Below are positions 20,267-29,609 of a stretch of DNA of 64,000 nt, in pieces. Source of the stretch: Bacteroidota bacterium (GTDB lineage Bacteria > Bacteroidota > Bacteroidia > Chitinophagales > Chitinophagaceae); contig VGFK01000001.1 of NCBI GenBank assembly GCA_016868895.1, positions 273,006-337,005 of the forward strand, in the 5' to 3' direction. The notes under the pieces were generated by a model that was not told the origin of the DNA, ran no database searches, and saw only the letters and a list, made by a program, of their open reading frames with translations. The position numbers and the translations under genes are program-made. The first letter of the stretch is position 1, and each line of letters starts with the position of its first letter.

Positions 20267-20905
20267 ATGGAAATCCTACATCCTCTGGCTGAACAATATG
20301 CCCTGGCACACAGCTCTGCACTGCATGAGCCATTGGATCAACTCCACGCCCATACCCTTGCCACACATCCGGAATCGCACATGATCAGCGGTCCCCTTCA
20401 AGGCCATCTCCTGAGCATGATCAGCAGGCTGATTCGTCCACTACGAATCCTGGAGATAGGAACCTTTACAGGTTACAGTGCCATTTGCTTGGCAGCCGGA
20501 CTTCAACAAGATGGGGTGCTGCATACGCTGGAGCGAAGAGAAGAAGATGCCCGTACCGCAAAAGCATTTATCGGAAAGAGCATATATGCCTCAAAGATTC
20601 AGGTGCACATAGGAGATGCTCACCAGCTCATTGAAGACATTCAGGAAGAGTGGGACCTGGTATTTGTGGATGCGGATAAAACAGGGTATATGGACTACTA
20701 TGAGCAGCTCATGAAAAAAGTACGATCCGGAACCTGGCTGTTGTTCGACAATATGTTTTTTCATGGTGAGGTGCTCCAAGATGAAATCAAAGGGAAAAAT
20801 GCACGCGCCATCCATGCATTCAATGAACATGTGCGCGGCGATGAACGAACAGAAAATACTTTACTTACGATACGGGACGGCCTCATGCTGATCCGCAAAC
20901 GATGA
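20267..20905 (+). CDS. Class I SAM-dependent O-methyltransferase
   Basis: A 212-residue enzyme of the caffeoyl-CoA/catechol O-methyltransferase type. It has ILEIGTFTGYSAICLA (SAM-binding motif I) near residue 62, TLERREEDARTAK (motif II acidic residue), WDLVFVDADKTGYMDYY (metal-binding Asp) near residue 128 and LLFDNMFFHGEV near residue 158. The methyl acceptor is unknown. It is followed after 3 nt by the LysM-glucosaminidase gene and may be cotranscribed with it and hpt. Confidence 0.9.
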   Translation: MEILHPLAEQYALAHSSALHEPLDQLHAHTLATHPESHMISGPLQGHLLSMISRLIRPLRILEIGTFTGYSAICLAAGLQQDGVLHTLERREEDARTAKAFIGKSIYASKIQVHIGDAHQLIEDIQEEWDLVFVDADKTGYMDYYEQLMKKVRSGTWLLFDNMFFHGEVLQDEIKGKNARAIHAFNEHVRGDERTENTLLTIRDGLMLIRKR

Positions 20906-20908
20906 ACA

Positions 20909-22117
20909 ATGAGAAGAACGGTAATGATTGGTTGGTTAGTTGTTGGAACACTCCTTGGGGCTGCAACCTATGCGCAAGATTCAAACAGGGAGTTCATCAT
21001 TCGCTACATTGAGCAATATGCTGATCTGGCCATCAAAGAAATGGCCAGGACCGGATTGCCGGCTTCCATCAAACTAGCACAGGGAATTCATGAATCGGGT
21101 GCCGGACAAGGACACCTTACCGGTCGATCCAACAATCATTTTGGAATCAAATGCAAATCAAACTGGGAAGGCGATAAGGTCTATCACGACGACGATGCTG
21201 AGGATGAATGTTTTCGCAAATACGACAGTGCGGAAGAGTCGTATATCGATCATTCCAATTATTTGCGTTCACAATCACGCTATGCATTTCTGTTTGAATA
21301 CGAACCCAATGATCATGAATCATGGGCGTGGGGATTGAAACGCGCGGGATATGCTACCAGTCCCGTTTACGCCCAAACCATCATCCGCTACATTGAAACC
21401 TACCAACTCAATGAATTGAACGCGTATGGAGATGTGGAAGAAGATGAAACGTTGGACCTTTCCGATTATTTTACTGCACTGCGCTCTGCTGCACCCATCG
21501 CATACAAACCGGCTTCTTCCAGACCATCGGTATCGGCAACCGAAGCAACAAAATCAGCGCCGGTTCGAACATCCGCCACTACCTTTCCCAAAGGGATGTT
21601 CAAGATCAATGGATTGAAGGTGGTCTATGCTTCTGAGGGAACATCGTTGCTATCACTGGCTAAAAAACACAAAGTTCAACTTTCTTCCCTATTGGCCTTC
21701 AACGAGCTTCCTCCCCGAACCACACTGCTCAAAGAGGATCAACTGGTCTTCCTCCAGCGAAAGAAAAAAACCGGAAAGAGCAAGTACCACCGGGTTAAAA
21801 AAGGAGAAGACATGTACGCGATCAGCCAGGCAGAAGGCATACGTCTCTCTCAATTACTGCACTTGAATAAAATGAAAACGGGACAGGTGCCGAAAGCGGG
21901 ACAAAAAATTGCCCTCCAACATACAATCAGTAAACGTCCTCAATTGGTAAAAACCGCTGAGCGCGTCACTCCCTCTTCTGTACATGTTGTCAGAAAAGGA
22001 GAATCATTGTACACCATTGCCAAAAAATACAGTGTTACAATCGACTCGATCAAGGAAGTGAATAATTTAAGGAGTTCGGAATTGCAAATTGGTCAAACCT
22101 TGAAAATTCAAAAATAA
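20909..22117 (+). CDS. Exported N-acetylglucosaminidase (GH73) with LysM repeats
   Basis: A 402-residue cell-wall hydrolase. The signal peptide ends ATYAQ (about residue 22). A glucosaminidase domain (about 30-165) has ASIKLAQGIHESGAGQGHL with the catalytic Glu and NNHFGIKCK. Three LysM-like modules follow: a diverged one near 235-280, one near 295-345 (YHRVKKGEDMYAISQAEGI) and a clear C-terminal one near 357-402 (VHVVRKGESLYTIAKKYSV). It cleaves peptidoglycan glycan strands, with LysM binding the wall. The neighbours are an O-methyltransferase 3 nt upstream and hpt 4 nt downstream. Confidence 0.92.
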   Translation: MRRTVMIGWLVVGTLLGAATYAQDSNREFIIRYIEQYADLAIKEMARTGLPASIKLAQGIHESGAGQGHLTGRSNNHFGIKCKSNWEGDKVYHDDDAEDECFRKYDSAEESYIDHSNYLRSQSRYAFLFEYEPNDHESWAWGLKRAGYATSPVYAQTIIRYIETYQLNELNAYGDVEEDETLDLSDYFTALRSAAPIAYKPASSRPSVSATEATKSAPVRTSATTFPKGMFKINGLKVVYASEGTSLLSLAKKHKVQLSSLLAFNELPPRTTLLKEDQLVFLQRKKKTGKSKYHRVKKGEDMYAISQAEGIRLSQLLHLNKMKTGQVPKAGQKIALQHTISKRPQLVKTAERVTPSSVHVVRKGESLYTIAKKYSVTIDSIKEVNNLRSSELQIGQTLKIQK

Positions 22118-22121
22118 GCCG

Positions 22122-22655
22122 ATGGCCATACACATTCTGGATAAATCATTCAAATCTTATCTGAGCAAGGAAGAAATTGCAGCGCGCATAGATGCACTAG
22201 CTGAGCGGATCAACCACGATTATGCGGGAAAGAACCCCTTGTTGATTCCCATCTTGAATGGTTCATTCATGTTTGCGTCCGACTTATTCAAGAAACTTAC
22301 CATCCCGGCAGAAATCAGCTTTATCAAGCTGGCGTCCTATAAAGGGACGCAGTCGACCGGCAACGTGATCACCGCCATTGGACTGGAGACCGATATTTTT
22401 CAGCGACACGTCATTGTAGTAGAAGACATTGTGGATACGGGAAAGACCTTATCGATTTTTTTACCACAACTTGCCCATCAGCAACCCCACTCATTGAACG
22501 TTTGCGCATTGCTACACAAAAAAGAGGCAACGGTTCATCCGATCGACATTACGTACCTCGGATTTGAAATTCCCAATCTGTTCGTGGTGGGGTACGGTCT
22601 CGATTACAATGGACAGGGCAGGAACCTGGATTGCATCATGCAGGTGGCCGACTAA
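22122..22655 (+). CDS. hpt: Hypoxanthine phosphoribosyltransferase
   Basis: Salvages hypoxanthine and guanine to IMP and GMP using PRPP. The 177-residue protein carries the PRPP-binding motif VIVVEDIVDTGKTLS near residue 95, the flexible-loop SYKGTQSTGNV near residue 68 and the base-contacting segment FVVGYGLDYNGQGRNLD at the C-terminus. The size and motifs are normal. It converges on dnaJ, with 2 nt between the stops and no terminator hairpin that I can see. Confidence 0.95.
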   Translation: MAIHILDKSFKSYLSKEEIAARIDALAERINHDYAGKNPLLIPILNGSFMFASDLFKKLTIPAEISFIKLASYKGTQSTGNVITAIGLETDIFQRHVIVVEDIVDTGKTLSIFLPQLAHQQPHSLNVCALLHKKEATVHPIDITYLGFEIPNLFVVGYGLDYNGQGRNLDCIMQVAD

Positions 22656-22657
22656 TC

Positions 22658-23815
22658 TTACTGCCCAAACATTTCTCGCACCTTGGTGAAGAAACTCTTA
22701 TCGCCTTTTTCCGGTTGCGGCTGAAAATTCTTGGCTTCTTTTAATTTCTCCATCATTTGTTTTTCCTCATTGGTCAACTCCTGAGGAGTCCATACATTGA
22801 CATGAACCAGCTGATCGCCGCGTTCATAGGAATTCAGGGCCGGAAATCCTTTGCCTTTTAACCGAAATATTTTTCCGCTCTGCGTGCCGGCAGGAATTTT
22901 GAGTTTAGCGCGACCCTCGATGGTGGGCACTTCAGGATTGGCACCAAATACTGCATCCGTGAAGCTGATGTACATGTCGTAAATCACATTCAGGTTATCA
23001 CGCTGAAGCTCAGCATGTGGCTCTTCTTCAATCAACACAATGAGATCGCCGTATGCTCCTCCTCGTTCTCCCGCATTTCCTTTTCCGCTCAGGCTCAGCT
23101 GCATGCCATCGGCAACACCTGCAGGAATATCGATGGAGATGGTTTCTTCCGTATATACCCTGCCCTCACCTTTACACCCGGTGCATTTGCTGGTGATCGT
23201 TGAGCCTTCGCCATTGCAAGAAGGGCAGGTGCCGACGGTTTGCATTTGCCCCAAAAACGTATTGGTCACTTTGCGAACTTGTCCACTGCCATTGCAGGTG
23301 GAGCAGTTTTGAACCGAACTCTTATCTTTTGCTCCAGACCCACTGCAGGTTGCGCAGGTGGTGTATTTTTTAACTTTGACTGTTTTATTCGCGCCCTTTG
23401 CGATCTCTTCAAAGTTCATTTTGAGTTTGATCCTGAGGTTGCTGCCCCGTGTGCCACGTGCGCGGCCACCGCTTCTTTGCCGACCGCCGCCTCCAAAAAA
23501 ACTTCCAAAAATATCGTCACCGAAAATATCTCCAAAGTTGCTGAAGATATCGTCCATGTTCATTCCGTGTGCACCTCCCCCTCCGCGATTGTTCACTCCT
23601 GCATGACCATACCGATCATACTGCGCGCGCTTATCGGCATCACTCAATACTTCATAGGCCTCCGCTGCTTCTTTGAATTTTTCTTCCGCTGCTTTGTCGC
23701 CAGGATTTCGATCGGGATGGAACTGCATGGCCACTTTTCGGTATGCCTTTTTGATCTCATCGACCGAAGACGTCTTCGTCACACCCAATATCTCGTAATA
23801 ATCTCGTTTCGCCAT
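22658..23815 (-). CDS. dnaJ: Chaperone DnaJ
   Basis: Hsp40 partner of DnaK. The 385-residue protein has the J domain (1-70, HPD in [11 protein letters not shown]), a Gly-rich linker (about 75-125), the zinc-binding region with four CxxCxGxG repeats ([32 protein letters not shown]) near residues 150-215, and the C-terminal substrate-binding domains. It lies 19 nt downstream of grpE; dnaK is not in the window. Confidence 0.98.
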   Translation of the reverse strand: MAKRDYYEILGVTKTSSVDEIKKAYRKVAMQFHPDRNPGDKAAEEKFKEAAEAYEVLSDADKRAQYDRYGHAGVNNRGGGGAHGMNMDDIFSNFGDIFGDDIFGSFFGGGGRQRSGGRARGTRGSNLRIKLKMNFEEIAKGANKTVKVKKYTTCATCSGSGAKDKSSVQNCSTCNGSGQVRKVTNTFLGQMQTVGTCPSCNGEGSTITSKCTGCKGEGRVYTEETISIDIPAGVADGMQLSLSGKGNAGERGGAYGDLIVLIEEEPHAELQRDNLNVIYDMYISFTDAVFGANPEVPTIEGRAKLKIPAGTQSGKIFRLKGKGFPALNSYERGDQLVHVNVWTPQELTNEEKQMMEKLKEAKNFQPQPEKGDKSFFTKVREMFGQ

Positions 23816-23834
23816 ATCTGATTTTTGCGTAGGG

Positions 23835-24371
23835 TTACTTGCCGACCACTACTTTTGAAAAGCGAATGATTTTATCATTCAGCATGTACCCTTTCTCCAC
23901 TTCGTCAACCACTTTGCCTTTCATTTTCTCATCGTTTACCGGAATCTCGGTAATGGCTTCGTGCAAATCAGGATTGAAATCCTCTCCCACGGTTTTCATT
24001 TCCTTTACCCCTTTTGATTGCAACGTGGTGCGGAGCTTGGAAAACACCAACTGTATTCCTTCTTTGATGTGCTGCACATCGTCGCTTTTCGCTATTTGCT
24101 TTTCTGCCCGGTCGCAATCATCGGCTACTTCCAGCATGGATTGAATCACTTCCCGACCTGCCGTTTGGATCAGATCGATGCGCTCCTTTGCCGTTCGGCG
24201 TTTGAAATTGTCGAATTCCGCATACAAACGGATGAATTTTTCCTTTTGCTCCTGAAGATCGGCTTTCAGTTGATCCAATTCGCTGACGGGTTCGGCACCT
24301 GATTCCACCGCATCTGTAGCCGTTTCGCCTGTCACAGATTCCTCTTTGGGGAGCATTTCGTTCTCTTCCAT
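23835..24371 (-). CDS. grpE: Nucleotide exchange factor GrpE
   Basis: Releases ADP from DnaK. The 178-residue protein has an acidic, low-complexity N-terminus (about 1-30), a long coiled coil (about 30-75, with [19 protein letters not shown]), the four-helix region with [12 protein letters not shown], and the beta-domain with [12 protein letters not shown] and [17 protein letters not shown] at the end. It is first in the grpE-dnaJ pair. No heat-shock element such as CIRCE was recognised upstream. Confidence 0.97.
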   Translation of the reverse strand: MEENEMLPKEESVTGETATDAVESGAEPVSELDQLKADLQEQKEKFIRLYAEFDNFKRRTAKERIDLIQTAGREVIQSMLEVADDCDRAEKQIAKSDDVQHIKEGIQLVFSKLRTTLQSKGVKEMKTVGEDFNPDLHEAITEIPVNDEKMKGKVVDEVEKGYMLNDKIIRFSKVVVGK

Positions 24372-24483
24372 AGCACGTTAATTTACTCCCTTACCTGCTC
24401 AAATGGCTTGCCATATTAAGCGTGCAAGCCAAATTGTCCGTTTTAAAAGGGAAATGCGAATTTCAGTCATTTCAGCGAAAAAC

Positions 24484-24491
24484 TACCTTTG
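24484..24491 (+). promoter_or_regulatory. Putative -7 promoter element of the rlmI-like gene
   Basis: TACCTTTG, exact TAnnTTTG, 4 nt before the ATG at 24496, with TTTC (3 of 4 matches to TTTG) 19 nt upstream. It predicts a transcript start about 1 nt before the ATG and argues against the longer in-frame start at 24403. Confidence 0.55.
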
Positions 24492-24495
24492 TGCA

Positions 24496-25665
24496 ATGCG
24501 GAAAGTAGTTTTAAAACGAAAGATCAGTCCCCGGGTCGTTAACGGTCACCCCTGGATCTTTGCCAACGAGATCGATTTGATGGACGATGAGCTGGAGGCC
24601 GGTGATACAGCGTTGGTGGAAACGCATGATGGCCAGTTTGTCGGATACGGCTATGTCAATCCGATTTCACGCATTCCGGTTCGCATCCTTTCCCGAAAAA
24701 AAGGAGAAACCATCGATAATCAATTTTTTTACAACAGGATTTCGGATGCCTGGAAGTACCGGCAACAATTGGGCTATACCGAAAACTGCAGACTGGTATT
24801 TGGTGAAGCCGACTTCCTTCCGCAATTGATCATTGATAAGTTCAATGATTATTTTGTTGTGCAGACCCTTTCGTTTGGCATGGACAAATGGAAAGAGGCA
24901 ATTGTAGCTGCACTGGAACAGTTGTTTGCTCCTAAAGGGATATATGAACGCAACGATGTGCCGGTGCGGGAGCTTGAAGGATTGGAACAAAAGAAAGGAT
25001 TCCTCTCGCAACCGTTTTCAACCCGCATTCCCATTGTCGAGAATGGCTTACACTTTATGGTAGATGTTGAACACGGACAAAAGACCGGTTATTTTTTAGA
25101 TCAACAGGACAACCGAAGAGCCATTCAGCACATCGTGAAAGGCGCCGATGTACTGGGTGCCTTTTGCTACACCGGAACATTTGAAATACACGCAGCAGCC
25201 TATGGAGCCAAGCAGGTACTGGGGTTGGATATTTCCGAAAAAGCAGTGGAGCAGGCCCGGGAAAATGCATCGCTCAACCAGCTTCGCAATATTGAGTTTA
25301 AAGCAGTGAACGCATTCGATGCACTCAAAGAGTGGAGCAAAGAAGGAAAGAAATGGGATGTGGTGATGCTTGATCCTCCATCCTTTACTAAAACTCGCGA
25401 GAACATTCAAAAAGCCATCAGCGGATACAAGGAAATCAACCTGCGGGGCATGAAGCTGGTTCGACCCGGAGGCTTCTTGGTCACTTCCTCCTGTACCAAT
25501 CTGGTACAGCCGGATGTGTTTTATCAAACAATAGAATTGGCTGCAAAAGATGCACGCAGGACCTTGCGACAAGTCGCCTACCAGGCTCAGTCGCCAGATC
25601 ATCCCACCATGCGACAATTGGAGAACACCAATTACTTAAAATTTTTGATTGTCCAGGTCTTGTAA
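24496..25665 (+). CDS. rlmI: Class I SAM-dependent rRNA methyltransferase, RlmI-like
   Basis: A 389-residue enzyme with an N-terminal PUA domain (HPWIFANEIDLMDDELEAGD, residues about 1-75) and a C-terminal Rossmann methyltransferase: DVLGAFCYTGTFEIHAAAYGA (SAM motif I) near residue 217 and VVMLDPPSFTKTRENI near residue 290, the DPPSF motif of 5-methylcytosine RNA methyltransferases of the RlmI/YccW type. RlmI methylates C1962 of 23S rRNA in E. coli; the same target is assumed here. Its stop abuts the stop of the convergent T9SS sorting-domain gene. Confidence 0.88.
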   Translation: MRKVVLKRKISPRVVNGHPWIFANEIDLMDDELEAGDTALVETHDGQFVGYGYVNPISRIPVRILSRKKGETIDNQFFYNRISDAWKYRQQLGYTENCRLVFGEADFLPQLIIDKFNDYFVVQTLSFGMDKWKEAIVAALEQLFAPKGIYERNDVPVRELEGLEQKKGFLSQPFSTRIPIVENGLHFMVDVEHGQKTGYFLDQQDNRRAIQHIVKGADVLGAFCYTGTFEIHAAAYGAKQVLGLDISEKAVEQARENASLNQLRNIEFKAVNAFDALKEWSKEGKKWDVVMLDPPSFTKTRENIQKAISGYKEINLRGMKLVRPGGFLVTSSCTNLVQPDVFYQTIELAAKDARRTLRQVAYQAQSPDHPTMRQLENTNYLKFLIVQVL

Positions 25666-26007
25666 TTATTTCTCTACCTGAAACTTACCTGAGTCGACGA
25701 TCTGACCGTTTTTGTCCCGGAATTGAAATATGTAGATCCCTCTTTTGAACTCAGCAAGATCGATGTACACGTTTGTGCCCGGTTGAAACATTTCCATTTG
25801 CTTTTGCCCCAGAAAGTTGAACACCGCAAGAGCGGAGGGCTGGGGACTGGAATACTTATACTGAATGCGAACAAAGGAGCGGGCAGGATTGGGGTAAATG
25901 CTTGTCCTGCGCACATGGTCATCCATCACCACGCGCTTCACCTGGGCAGAACCTTCAAAAAAGGCTGCCAGGAAGAAAAGTCCGATGAGGATTCGTTTCA
26001 ATAGCAT
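25666..26007 (-). CDS. Stand-alone T9SS type A sorting-domain protein
   Basis: A 113-residue exported protein: signal peptide (about 1-21, ending FEGSAQ), a short linker of 15-20 residues and then a T9SS C-terminal sorting domain filling the rest. The domain starts at SIYPNPARSFVRI (near 36) and has the LAVFNFLGQKQ strand, LAEFKRGIYIFQF and the terminal GKFQVEK, the usual Por sorting order. There is no cargo domain. The ATG at 26007 is used; the frame opens upstream at a TTG (26031). A perfect terminator of the preceding gene lies just upstream. The function is unknown; it could be an adhesin fragment, a decoy or a structural surface peptide. Confidence 0.82.
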   Translation of the reverse strand: MLLKRILIGLFFLAAFFEGSAQVKRVVMDDHVRRTSIYPNPARSFVRIQYKYSSPQPSALAVFNFLGQKQMEMFQPGTNVYIDLAEFKRGIYIFQFRDKNGQIVDSGKFQVEK

Positions 26008-26033
26008 GTGGTTAAAATTACCGGATTTCAATG

Positions 26034-26059
26034 AAAAAAGCCAGGTTGCCCTGGCTTTT
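26034..26059 (-). terminator. Rho-independent terminator after the peroxiredoxin gene
   Basis: The minus strand reads a perfect 10-bp stem AAAAGCCAGG/CCTGGCTTTT with loop GCAA, followed by further T (six in all in the tail). It lies 17 nt past the peroxiredoxin stop and isolates that gene from the T9SS sorting-domain gene downstream. Confidence 0.9.
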
Positions 26060-26076
26060 GACGGATATTATGCGTT

Positions 26077-26547
26077 TCAGTTTAAACCACTCAGGGTTTC
26101 TTTGATCGCCGCAAAATTTGGCAGATCTCCGGCGCTCTCCAGTACTTCGGCATACTGCACAGTGCCATTTCCATCCACTACAAATGCAGCTCTTCTCGAC
26201 ACCCCCTTCATTTCAAAAACAAATTCATCATAAAAAGCACCATATGCCTGAGAAACAGATTTGTTGAAATCAGACAGCAATGGAAAATTATACTGCTGCT
26301 CTTCTTTGAACTTGGCCAATGTGAAAATTGAATCTACGGAAATGCCCACCACATCCGTATGGAGTCCGGCATACATGCTGAGTTCGTCCCTCACCGAGCA
26401 GAGTTCGGTGGTGCATACTCCAGTGAATGCTTGAGGAAAAAACAGAATCAATAGATTTTTCCCTTTATAATCAGCAAGGCTGACTTTTTGTTTCTCGGAG
26501 TTGAAGAGCGAGAAATCAGGAGCGGATTGACCTTTTTGGATTGCCAT
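26077..26547 (-). CDS. Peroxiredoxin (AhpC/TSA, AhpE/BCP-like)
   Basis: A 156-residue thiol peroxidase with a thioredoxin fold. The active-site stretch FFPQAFTGVCTTELCSVRDEL near residues 35-56 holds the peroxidatic Cys in the TxxC position and a nearby second Cys (C-x4-C) that could resolve it. QKVSLADYKGKNLLILFF at residues 19-36 is the usual N-terminal region. It reduces hydrogen or organic peroxides in the cytosol. The TAGTTTTG box at 26575-26582 (minus) is a likely -7 element, with a leader of about 24 nt; a terminator follows, so this is a single-gene unit. Confidence 0.9.
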   Translation of the reverse strand: MAIQKGQSAPDFSLFNSEKQKVSLADYKGKNLLILFFPQAFTGVCTTELCSVRDELSMYAGLHTDVVGISVDSIFTLAKFKEEQQYNFPLLSDFNKSVSQAYGAFYDEFVFEMKGVSRRAAFVVDGNGTVQYAEVLESAGDLPNFAAIKETLSGLN

Positions 26548-26590
26548 ATGCGTGTGGTTTTAGTTGTGCGAGAGCAAAACTATGCAAAAA

Positions 26591-27013
26591 TTACTTCTGC
26601 TTGACCAGCTTTAGGTAGGCCGTTCCGCTAGCAGTGGTTGCGCTCGCTACGATATAGTCCTGAGCGGCGTCCGTAACATGCCAGGTGTTGTTCAGCTTTT
26701 GCAGTGCCGGAGTTCCGGTTGCAAAAGAGGAATAAATGGTCCGGGCAACAAGGTCTTCTTTCCAATTACCCGTCACGGTTCCTGTTGTTGAAGCCGCGTT
26801 CACGGTTCCGTTTTTGTTGAATTGAAAAGTGTAGGCTGCAAATTCAGTCTTCAACTCGGTGCCTGCTTCACTGTAGCTGTCGACTACCCACGTGCTGGAC
26901 GTAATGAGCTGATTGAGGATGATTTTTTGGAGCAGGAGTTCGGCTTTTTCACAAGAAGTAAAGCCAGTGGCCATGATCAATGCGGCCAAAAAAAGAGTGA
27001 TTTTGGTTTTCAT
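26591..27013 (-). CDS. Lipocalin-like outer-membrane lipoprotein
   Basis: A 140-residue protein with a lipoprotein signal peptide: hydrophobic segment followed by the lipobox ATGFTSC at about residues 14-20. The mature part (STWVVDSYSEAG, FQFNKNGTVNA, GNWKEDLVARTIY) has the strand pattern of the Bacteroidota lipocalin-like (DUF4923/lipocalin_4-type) small lipoproteins. The function is unknown. The ATG at 27013 is preferred to an upstream start at 27055 because it gives a clean signal peptide. The Nif3 gene diverges 119 nt away. Confidence 0.75.
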   Translation of the reverse strand: MKTKITLFLAALIMATGFTSCEKAELLLQKIILNQLITSSTWVVDSYSEAGTELKTEFAAYTFQFNKNGTVNAASTTGTVTGNWKEDLVARTIYSSFATGTPALQKLNNTWHVTDAAQDYIVASATTASGTAYLKLVKQK

Positions 27014-27132
27014 ACGATAGGATTTGGATGGGCGACCAAGGCGGTCGCTACCCATAAAAACGTTGAAAAAGCCTATTTTATTGCCTGATCAACGGCCAAA
27101 CTCCTGTAATTTCAGGCTTTATTTATCTCCCA

Positions 27133-28233
27133 ATGCCCAGCTTACACGACATCATTGGAGCGCTTGAACGATGGGCTCCTGTCCAATGGCAGGAATCATA
27201 TGATAATTCCGGTTGGGTCTGTGGCGACCCCTCAGCATCCTGTACCGGTGTATTGACGGCGCTCGACCTGACCCCTGCTGTGCTCAAGGAAGCAGCTGAA
27301 AAAAAACTCAACCTGGTCGTAGTGCACCACCCCCCGTTATTCAAACCATTGAAGCGACTGGTCTATAGCGATCCTACCGCGCAGCTGCTGGTCACCGCCA
27401 TTCAATCCGGCATTGCCGTTTATGCCATCCATACCAACCTCGACAACGTGATTTGGGGGGTCAATGGAGAAATTGCACGCCGACTGGAACTGGAACATGT
27501 TTCCGTCCTCTCTCCCATGGCCCAAACGCACCGTAAACTGGTGACGTTTGTCCCCACGCAACATGCTGAATCTGTCAAAAATGTCCTCTTTGCAGCAGGT
27601 GCCGGATCCATTGGCACCTATGCAGAATGCAGCTTTTCATCGACTGGAACCGGAACATTCACGGCAAAAGAAGGGTCCAACCCATTTGTAGGCCAAATTG
27701 GAAACCGGCACCATGAACCGGAAGAGAAAATTGAAGTGATCTATCCCATCCATGGACAATCGGAAATGCTGAACGCGCTTCATGCTGCTCATCCGTATGA
27801 AACGGTTGCGTATGACCTGGTGCCGTTGGAAAATCATTTCAATGAAATTGGAGCGGGCGCCATTGGAGATTTGCCCCACCCACTTTCGGAAACCGACTTC
27901 CTCCAAAAACTCGCTACTGTTTTTGGGAGCACCTGCATCCGGCACAGTCCCCTAACTGGCCAACCCCTGAAACGGATTGCACTCTGCGGGGGATCTGGTA
28001 AAGCATTGATAAATAGTGCGTTAGCACATAAAGCGGATGCATTTTTTACCGCCGATCTGGGATACCACGATTTTTTTACGCCAAATGGTCGCCTCTTACT
28101 GGCCGATATAGGGCATTTTGAAAGCGAGCAGTTCACATCCGACCTGCTACAGTCCTTCATTCAACAAAATTTCCCTAACTTTGCCGTCCTTAAAACCGGT
28201 GCCAACACCAATCCCGTTCATTACTTTTTTTAA
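27133..28233 (+). CDS. Nif3-like dinuclear metal centre protein
   Basis: A 366-residue protein of the Nif3/GTP cyclohydrolase-I type 2 family, known to form hexameric rings with a dinuclear metal site. The metal ligands are visible in LVVVHHPPLFKPLKRL (near 58), YAIHTNLDNV (near 97) and the C-terminal DIGHFESEQF (near 331). A PII-like inserted domain (about 130-230, with RKLVTFVPTQHAESV) lies in the middle. The cellular function is not settled. The zinc-ribbon coiled-coil gene follows 6 nt downstream, an arrangement that recurs in Bacteroidota (recalled, not checked). Confidence 0.9.
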   Translation: MPSLHDIIGALERWAPVQWQESYDNSGWVCGDPSASCTGVLTALDLTPAVLKEAAEKKLNLVVVHHPPLFKPLKRLVYSDPTAQLLVTAIQSGIAVYAIHTNLDNVIWGVNGEIARRLELEHVSVLSPMAQTHRKLVTFVPTQHAESVKNVLFAAGAGSIGTYAECSFSSTGTGTFTAKEGSNPFVGQIGNRHHEPEEKIEVIYPIHGQSEMLNALHAAHPYETVAYDLVPLENHFNEIGAGAIGDLPHPLSETDFLQKLATVFGSTCIRHSPLTGQPLKRIALCGGSGKALINSALAHKADAFFTADLGYHDFFTPNGRLLLADIGHFESEQFTSDLLQSFIQQNFPNFAVLKTGANTNPVHYFF

Positions 28234-28239
28234 CGCACT

Positions 28240-28986
28240 ATGGCTACTGTAAAAGAATACTCCGTTGAGGAAAAATTGGCCTCACTTTATAACCTCCAGA
28301 AGATTGAAAGCAAACTGGATGAGATATCCGTTTTGAAAGGTGAACTTCCCATTGAGGTTCGCGACCTGGAAGATGAAATCCAAGGACTCCATGCACGGGA
28401 AACCCGTTTTGAAGAAGAGATCAATGGCATCAACGAGTTCATTGAACAAAAAAAGCAGACCATTACCCAATCGCAGGATTTGGTCAAAAAATACGAAAAG
28501 CAAAGCGATAACGTAAAGAACAACCGCGAGTACGAAGCCATCAACAAAGAAATCGAAATGCAAACACTTGAAGTGAAGCTTGCAGAGCGTCACATCAAGG
28601 ATGCAAACGAAGAAATACAAGAAAAAGCCAGAGCACTTGAAGGCATCAAAAAGACAATTGGTGCAAAAGACGCCAACCTGAAAGTGAAAAAGGCAGAGCT
28701 CGATAAGATCATTGCAGAAACCGAAAAAGAGGAGAATGAGCTTCAGGCTCTTTCCTGCAAAGCGCGTGCAGCAGTAGATTCACGTTTGCTCACTTCCTAT
28801 GATCGGATTCGGAAGAATTTCCGCAATGGACTGGCAGTTGTTTCCGTTCTGCGCGATGCGTGTGGCGGATGTTTCAATGCCATTCCTCCACAACGGCAGA
28901 GTGAAATTCGTCAGCACAAGAAGATCATCGTTTGTGAAAACTGTGGTCGTATATTGGTAGACGAAGAAATGGCCACTGCTAAGTAA
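28240..28986 (+). CDS. C4-type zinc-ribbon coiled-coil protein
   Basis: A 248-residue protein: a long coiled coil (about residues 10-180, rich in Glu/Lys with repeated EIE/KKT patterns) followed by a C4 zinc ribbon with CGGCFNAIP near residue 210 and CENCGRILVDEE near residue 232. The family is nucleic-acid-binding or structural with no settled role. It starts 6 nt after the Nif3 stop and is likely cotranscribed. Its last 8 nt overlap the convergent YigZ gene. Confidence 0.88.
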   Translation: MATVKEYSVEEKLASLYNLQKIESKLDEISVLKGELPIEVRDLEDEIQGLHARETRFEEEINGINEFIEQKKQTITQSQDLVKKYEKQSDNVKNNREYEAINKEIEMQTLEVKLAERHIKDANEEIQEKARALEGIKKTIGAKDANLKVKKAELDKIIAETEKEENELQALSCKARAAVDSRLLTSYDRIRKNFRNGLAVVSVLRDACGGCFNAIPPQRQSEIRQHKKIIVCENCGRILVDEEMATAK

Positions 28987-29590
28987 GCATTTTTTTCACC
29001 ACAAGCCCCGCAATGGAGCCCAGCTCCCCCATCACCTGCTGTTCATGCAGTAGTGGAACGTTTACTGTATAGTGGCAAAATAACTGCATCGCCTGGTTCT
29101 CAATGATGCAATCATAGGCACGCAAGGTTTTCAGGAGTTCATTGATAACGGTGTAGTCGCACTCCAACACATACTTTACCAGTACTGGCTTTTTCATCAC
29201 GGGGGTGAGCTGCAATGCAAGTGAGGCCGTTGTTTTATAGGCATGGATCAGTCCTGGTATGCCCAACAATGTTCCACCAAAATAGCGGACCACAATCACC
29301 GCAGTGTTGGTCAATCCCCGGCTATCGATCTGCCCCAGAATGGGTCGACCTGCAGATCCGGAAGGCTCGCCTGCATCGGTTGCACGAAACGTCATGCCAT
29401 CCGATCCTATTCGGTAGGCGAAACAATAATGCGAAGATTTGGGATGAAGGGCTTTGACTTCGGTCAGTCGTTTTTTGAATGCATCAATTGAATCAACAGC
29501 ATAAGCGAAAGCAATAAACCGACTGCCTCGGTCTGTGAACGAGGCACTGGTGGATTTTTCTATCGTATGGTAATAATTTCCTTCCGTCAT
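28979..29590 (-). CDS. YigZ / IMPACT family protein
   Basis: A 203-residue protein with the UPF0029 N-terminal domain: SRFIAFAYAVDSIDAFK (near 21), KSSHYCFAYRIG (near 50), GEPSGSAGRPILGQID (near 76) and VIVVRYFGGTLLGIPGLIHAY (near 98), then a C-terminal DUF1949-like part. IMPACT relatives regulate the GCN2 response in eukaryotes; the bacterial role is uncertain. A TAGATTTG box (29610-29617, minus) gives a leader of about 16 nt. It diverges from prmC, and the two promoters lie within 25 nt of each other. Confidence 0.9.
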   Translation of the reverse strand: MTEGNYYHTIEKSTSASFTDRGSRFIAFAYAVDSIDAFKKRLTEVKALHPKSSHYCFAYRIGSDGMTFRATDAGEPSGSAGRPILGQIDSRGLTNTAVIVVRYFGGTLLGIPGLIHAYKTTASLALQLTPVMKKPVLVKYVLECDYTVINELLKTLRAYDCIIENQAMQLFCHYTVNVPLLHEQQVMGELGSIAGLVVKKMLT

Positions 29591-29609
29591 TGCAGTTCCT
29601 TCCCTCCTG

